NCBI GenBank assembly: GCA_013298695.1 | Contig: JAAFIS010000004.1 | Span: 186,001 to 250,000 of the forward strand | DNA: 64,000 bases | Direction: 5' to 3' | Source of the DNA: Betaproteobacteria bacterium | GTDB lineage: Bacteria; Pseudomonadota; Gammaproteobacteria; Burkholderiales; Casimicrobiaceae | Shown here: positions 60,568 through 64,000 of the stretch, one piece after another | Layout: every line of letters begins with the position of its first letter | Position numbering within the stretch: position 1 is the first letter of the stretch | The notes under the pieces: model-generated | Database searches by the model: none | Told to the model about the DNA's origin: nothing | Seen by the model: only the letters and a program-made list of their open reading frames with translations | Program-made: the position numbers and the translations under genes

Positions 60568-62106
60568 ATGTCTTCCCCAATCGCCCTCTCTGTACGCCCC
60601 GTCGTCTTGATAATTCTGGATGGTTTCGGCCATCGCGCGCCCGCGCCGGATAACGCGATTTCTCTCGCACGCAAGCCGACTTGGGACGCGTTGATGCGCG
60701 ACTGCCCACACGGTTTAATCGACGCGTCAGAGCAATTTGTAGGGCTGCCGAAGGGGCAATTCGGCAATTCTGAGGTCGGGCATTTGAATTTGGGCGCGGG
60801 TCGCGTGGTCTATCAAGACCTCACGAAAGTCGATCACGCCATCGAAACGGGCGAGTTTCAGACCAATCCAGCGCTTGTCGGTGCATGCGAAAAGGCGATT
60901 GCGAGCGGCGGCACTTTGCACGTCATGGGTTTGCTCTCTTCGGGCGGCGTGCATTCCCACGAACGCCACATTCACGCGATGCTGCGGCTTGCAAAAGCGA
61001 AGAATGTGGGCAAGATTGTGCTTCACGTGTTTCTCGACGGTCGCGACACACCTCCGCGCAGCGCTGCCCAATCTATCGGGGCGATACAGTTAATTTGTGA
61101 CGAAGTCGGTGTAATCATCGGATCAGTATCAGGCCGTTTCTACGCGATGGATCGTGACAAAAGATGGGAGCGCATTGAGCTCGCGTATCGCGCGCTTGCC
61201 GAGGCGAACTCCGAGTACCACGCGCCGACGCTGATCGACGCATTAAACGCAGCTTACGCGCGAGACGAAAACGACGAATTCGTGAAACCGACCGTTATCG
61301 GCACCGGTGCGCCCATCAAGGACGGCGACGTTGTGGTCTTCATGAACTTTCGCGCCGACCGAGCGCGCGAGATGACGACCGCGCTCACCGACTCCGCATT
61401 CAGCGGCTTCGCACGAAACGCGCCGAAGTTATCCGACTTCGTCTGCCTTTCTCACTACGGCGACGCCTACGCGCATCTCTCCACGGCGTTTCGCAACGAC
61501 AAAATCATCAATAGTTTCGGCGAAGTGCTCGCCGCCAACAGCCTCAAACAATTGCGCATTGCCGAAACCGAAAAGTACGCGCACGTAACGTATTTTTTCT
61601 CAGGCGGTCGCGAGCAACCGTTTGAAGGCGAAGACCGCGCGCTGGTGCCATCGCCGAAAGTTGCGACGTACGATTTGCAACCTGAAATGAGTGCGCACGA
61701 AGTCACTGACAAATTAGTCGCCGCAATCGAGTCAAAACAATATGCGGCGATTGTGTGCAACTACGCCAATGGCGACATGGTCGGTCACACAGGAATTCTG
61801 TCTGCGGCGATCAAAGCCGTGGAAACGCTAGACGCCTGCCTCGCACGCGTACTCGCAGCTGCACGATCTAGCGGCGCACAAGTGCTCATCACGGCCGATC
61901 ACGGCAATTGCGAGCAAATGTTCGACCCCGAATCCAACCAAGCGCACACGCAGCACACGACGGATAAAGTGCCGCTCGTTTATGTGGGTGTTGATCGCGT
62001 GTCGATTCGAAGCGGCGGCGCGCTGCGCGACATTGCGCCAACGTTGTTCGCGATGATGGGCGTGAAAAAGCCGATTGAAATGACGGGAACTTCGCTGTTA
62101 TCGTAA
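60568..62106 (+). CDS. gpmI: 2,3-bisphosphoglycerate-independent phosphoglycerate mutase
   Basis: 512 residues. GpmI interconverts 3- and 2-phosphoglycerate in glycolysis with two Mn ions. Motifs: VVLIILDGFGHRAPAPDNAI (metal Asp), NSEVGHLNLGAGRVVYQDLT (phospho-serine in NSEVGH), HVFLDGRDTPPRSA, GRFYAMDRDKRWER, FRADRAREMT, ANGDMVGHTG and TADHGNCEQM. Many relatives carry the unrelated GpmA at this chromosomal place. A stretch after DTPPRSAAQ contains a 19-bp palindrome like the repeat family. The C-terminal nine bases overlap the convergent LysR gene. Confidence 0.97.
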   Translation: MSSPIALSVRPVVLIILDGFGHRAPAPDNAISLARKPTWDALMRDCPHGLIDASEQFVGLPKGQFGNSEVGHLNLGAGRVVYQDLTKVDHAIETGEFQTNPALVGACEKAIASGGTLHVMGLLSSGGVHSHERHIHAMLRLAKAKNVGKIVLHVFLDGRDTPPRSAAQSIGAIQLICDEVGVIIGSVSGRFYAMDRDKRWERIELAYRALAEANSEYHAPTLIDALNAAYARDENDEFVKPTVIGTGAPIKDGDVVVFMNFRADRAREMTTALTDSAFSGFARNAPKLSDFVCLSHYGDAYAHLSTAFRNDKIINSFGEVLAANSLKQLRIAETEKYAHVTYFFSGGREQPFEGEDRALVPSPKVATYDLQPEMSAHEVTDKLVAAIESKQYAAIVCNYANGDMVGHTGILSAAIKAVETLDACLARVLAAARSSGAQVLITADHGNCEQMFDPESNQAHTQHTTDKVPLVYVGVDRVSIRSGGALRDIAPTLFAMMGVKKPIEMTGTSLLS

Positions 62107-63060
62107 AGTTGAGTGATGGCCACCACCGCCCGCAGTTTCGCGCACGCCGCCATTAGCTTCGGCGCCACCTGATACCAATAGCCAATCGCGAAATGCAAGA
62201 AACGCTGCGTTCTTACGCATGCGTTCCGGCGCAAGCAGCTGATAGCTCGCAGTTGGGCGATAACAGTGACGCCCAATTCTGACGAGGCGCTTTTCGCGTA
62301 AGTCTCCTGCAACGACATACTCTGGTAGCAACGCAATGCCGAGCCCGACGAGTGTGGCCTGATGGCCTAAGCTCAGGAGCTGATATTGCGGCCCCTCGCG
62401 GGTTGAACTCGCGTCGATATCCAGTTGCGCCAGATAATCTCGCCACGCGTTTGGCAGCGTGAGTTGCCCTAGGAGCGGCAGTTGCGTTAGCGTATGGCGC
62501 GCGTCGCGCGCTGCTCGCGCAGTGACAATTTTGCTGGAGGCAACCGGCATAAGATCGAGCGGCAAGATCCGGCTCGCGTCGATCCCATCCGGGGGCGCGT
62601 CGCAAAAGGAAATCGCGCAATCGACTTTCAACGCGTTTAAATTCGGCACGCCAATCGCCGTTTGTAAATTGAGCGTCACGTACGGATGCGCTTCGTAAAA
62701 CGAGGCCAAGCGCGGAATCAACCAATGATTACAAAACGTTGGCGACACGGCGACGTCGAGATGATTAGAGGCGCTGTGTTTCGATCGCAGACGAAGCGTT
62801 GCTTCTTCGATTCTCGCTAGACTCTCACGCACCGTAACCGCGTAGTCTTCGCCTGCAGCGGTGAGGCGTACGTTGCGTGTTGAGCGCACAAAAAGCTCGC
62901 AGTCGAGAAAATCCTCCAGCTCACGCAGCTGCTTGCTAATTGCGCTCGCGCTCAAGTTGAGTTGTTCGGCCGCTCGCGCAAGTGAAAGCGTGCGCGAGAC
63001 GGTTGCGAAACCCACCAGAGATTGCATACCAGGATAGCGTCGCAATGGATCTTTATTCAT
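62098..63060 (-). CDS. LysR-family transcriptional regulator, divergent from a Bug gene
   Basis: 320 residues of the LysR family. The winged helix reads GFATVSRTLSLARAAEQLNL, then SASAISKQLRELEDFLDCEL. The effector part has HLDVAVSPTFCNHWLIPRLA and LGHQATLVGLGIALLPEYVV, in the GcvA/DsdC-like subgroup. It is divergent from the Bug gene at 63156, which it probably controls. Its stop overlaps the gpmI end by nine bases. The effector is unknown. Confidence 0.9.
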   Translation of the reverse strand: MNKDPLRRYPGMQSLVGFATVSRTLSLARAAEQLNLSASAISKQLRELEDFLDCELFVRSTRNVRLTAAGEDYAVTVRESLARIEEATLRLRSKHSASNHLDVAVSPTFCNHWLIPRLASFYEAHPYVTLNLQTAIGVPNLNALKVDCAISFCDAPPDGIDASRILPLDLMPVASSKIVTARAARDARHTLTQLPLLGQLTLPNAWRDYLAQLDIDASSTREGPQYQLLSLGHQATLVGLGIALLPEYVVAGDLREKRLVRIGRHCYRPTASYQLLAPERMRKNAAFLAFRDWLLVSGGAEANGGVRETAGGGGHHSTLR

Positions 63061-63155
63061 GAGGAAAAGTGCACAAATACTGAAAACGAATCGCTTTTAT
63101 GCGCTTAGTCTATTAGATAGCATCCTTTCAAATCCAACCAACACGCTCGGCAAAC

Positions 63156-64000
63156 ATGAATCGTTTTCTTCAATCTGTTTCTCTGGCCGCGCTTGCGCTT
63201 ACGATTCCGATCTCATTCGCGGCGTACCCAGATAAGCCAGTGCGCGTCGTTGTGCCGTCAGCAGCGGGCGGCGCTCCTGACACGCTCACTCGATATCTGG
63301 TGGGCGAGTTGGCCAAGAGTTTGGGTCAGGCATTTGTGGTGGATAACAAGCCGGGCGCAGCAGGCCAAATCGCGATGCGAGATTTGGCGAGTTCTCCGCC
63401 CGATGGCTACACCATTGCCTACGCCAATGTCGTCACCCACGCTATCAACAAAGGGCTCGTACCTAACCTCAATTACGATCCCGAAAAAGACACCGTCGGC
63501 GTCGCCCTCGTTGCCTTTACCCAGAACGCGCTGGTCGTCAACCCATCGCTTTCTGTGAAAACGGTCAAAGAATTGGTGGCTCTTGCGAAAACACAACCTG
63601 ACAAGCTCTCGATGGCATCCGCTGGAAACGGCACCACTGGTCATCTGAGCGGTGAAATGTTCAAGGTGGCCACCGATATAAAAATCGTGCATGCACCGTA
63701 CCGCGGTAGCCCACAGGCGATCAATGATTTGATCGGGGGGCAAGTGCAGCTGATGTTTGACAACTTAGCGTCGATCGGCCCGCACATTCAAGGCAATCGC
63801 GTGCGAGCGCTTGCCGTGACGGGTAGCAAGCGCAGTCCGTTGTATCCCGATCTGCCAACGATGGCAGAGGCAGGTATTCAAAATGTGGTCGCCACTGCGT
63901 GGGGCGGATTTGTTGCGCCTGCGAACACGCCACCGGCGGTAGTGAACAAACTCAATGCAGAAATCAACAAAATTCTTGCGCGCGATGACGCCCGGGCTCG
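63156..64000 (+). CDS. Bug/TctC-family periplasmic binding protein, 3' end outside window
   Basis: The first 281 codons are visible and the gene runs off the right edge. A signal peptide (SLAALALTIPISFAA) leads into YPDKPVRVVVPSAAGGAPDT, followed by VDNKPGAAGQIAMRDLASSP, IVHAPYRGSPQAINDLIGGQ and LYPDLPTMAEAGIQNVVATA. These are the core Bug motifs. It starts 95 bp from the divergent LysR gene, a pairing seen often with such genes, which suggests induction by its ligand. Perhaps 35-45 residues are missing at the end. Confidence 0.9.
   Translation, partial: MNRFLQSVSLAALALTIPISFAAYPDKPVRVVVPSAAGGAPDTLTRYLVGELAKSLGQAFVVDNKPGAAGQIAMRDLASSPPDGYTIAYANVVTHAINKGLVPNLNYDPEKDTVGVALVAFTQNALVVNPSLSVKTVKELVALAKTQPDKLSMASAGNGTTGHLSGEMFKVATDIKIVHAPYRGSPQAINDLIGGQVQLMFDNLASIGPHIQGNRVRALAVTGSKRSPLYPDLPTMAEAGIQNVVATAWGGFVAPANTPPAVVNKLNAEINKILARDDARA

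Noticed and set aside
60999-61083. A pair formed by tgggca near 61007 and the gpmI palindrome
   Set aside because: The distance is 52 bp and the first site has no palindromic partner; both lie in conserved gpmI codons.
63193-63558. Alternative plus-strand frame at the right edge
   Set aside because: Out of frame with the Bug protein starting at 63156, which has a signal peptide and all family motifs and simply runs off the window.
1-64000. tRNA, rRNA, riboswitch or insertion-sequence genes
   Set aside because: I looked for tRNA-like cloverleaf and CCA-end patterns, rRNA segments, common riboswitch cores and transposase motifs (DDE, HUH) and saw none, though a covariance-model search would be needed to exclude small RNAs.

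Overview
The window looks like chromosomal DNA of a betaproteobacterium, most likely a Burkholderiales relative. Four Bug/TctC-type solute-binding proteins without a membrane partner are spread along it. It also has the gpsA, SH3-protein, secB, grxC, rhodanese and phosphoglycerate mutase order typical of that class, a DUF3683 FAD/Fe-S fusion enzyme, and a cyanase gene beside a CmpA/NrtA-type transporter. No rRNA, tRNA, CRISPR array, prophage, insertion sequence or recognisable transposase was found. The species cannot be named from the sequence.

Layout. 1-2.7 kb: a HigBA toxin-antitoxin pair (the toxin is cut by the window edge) and two tandem, related solute-binding proteins. 2.8-9.7 kb: a PanE-like reductase, a GlcD-like flavoenzyme, a PaaK-like ligase, a double-GNAT protein, a Bug protein and a membrane protein. 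9.8-16.1 kb (minus strand): a cyanate/nitrate module with a PAS histidine kinase, a NarL-type regulator, a three-gene ABC importer, cyanase and a DUF1348 protein. 16.2-23.6 kb: a CoxE-like VWA protein, two Bug proteins, a secreted beta-propeller protein with a dockerin-like repeat, a PBP7-like endopeptidase and a CARDB protein. 23.7-33.9 kb: an RND pump (adaptor plus transporter), a GNAT protein, a polar amino-acid importer without its ATPase, purC, and a frameshifted secreted-protein gene. 33.9-47.7 kb: an M1 aminopeptidase, then a purine module of LysR regulator, xdhA, xdhB, xdhC and a four-gene BMP-type ABC importer. 47.9-57.3 kb: glutaminase, two small membrane proteins, an Orn/Lys/Arg decarboxylase, the DUF3683 fusion, a UspA protein and dodecin. 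57.5-64 kb: gpsA to gpmI, then a LysR gene divergent from a Bug gene cut by the right edge.

The most unusual signal is not a gene. Eight places carry the same architecture: two imperfect 19-bp palindromes close to cgcccaatttaattgggcg, separated in every case by exactly 48 bp, giving an 86-bp unit. The 48-bp interiors are AT-rich and unrelated in sequence, except that their exact centre reads T-Y-R-A in seven of eight copies (T-Y-R-G in the other), which puts a dyad at the midpoint of the unit. Seven copies are in intergenic gaps or at a gene end. One lies inside xdhA, in the linker between the 2Fe-2S and FAD domains. Conserved spacing with non-conserved filler is not what recent transposition of one sequence would leave. 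It suggests selection on geometry: a bound DNA site, a twin-hairpin RNA, or a mobile or recombination unit whose interior is exchanged. I do not recognise this element.

Several other hairpin-repeat families (REP- or MITE-like) are also present. They cluster at gene junctions of the xdh/purine operon, and one is read through as part of the xdhB N-terminus.
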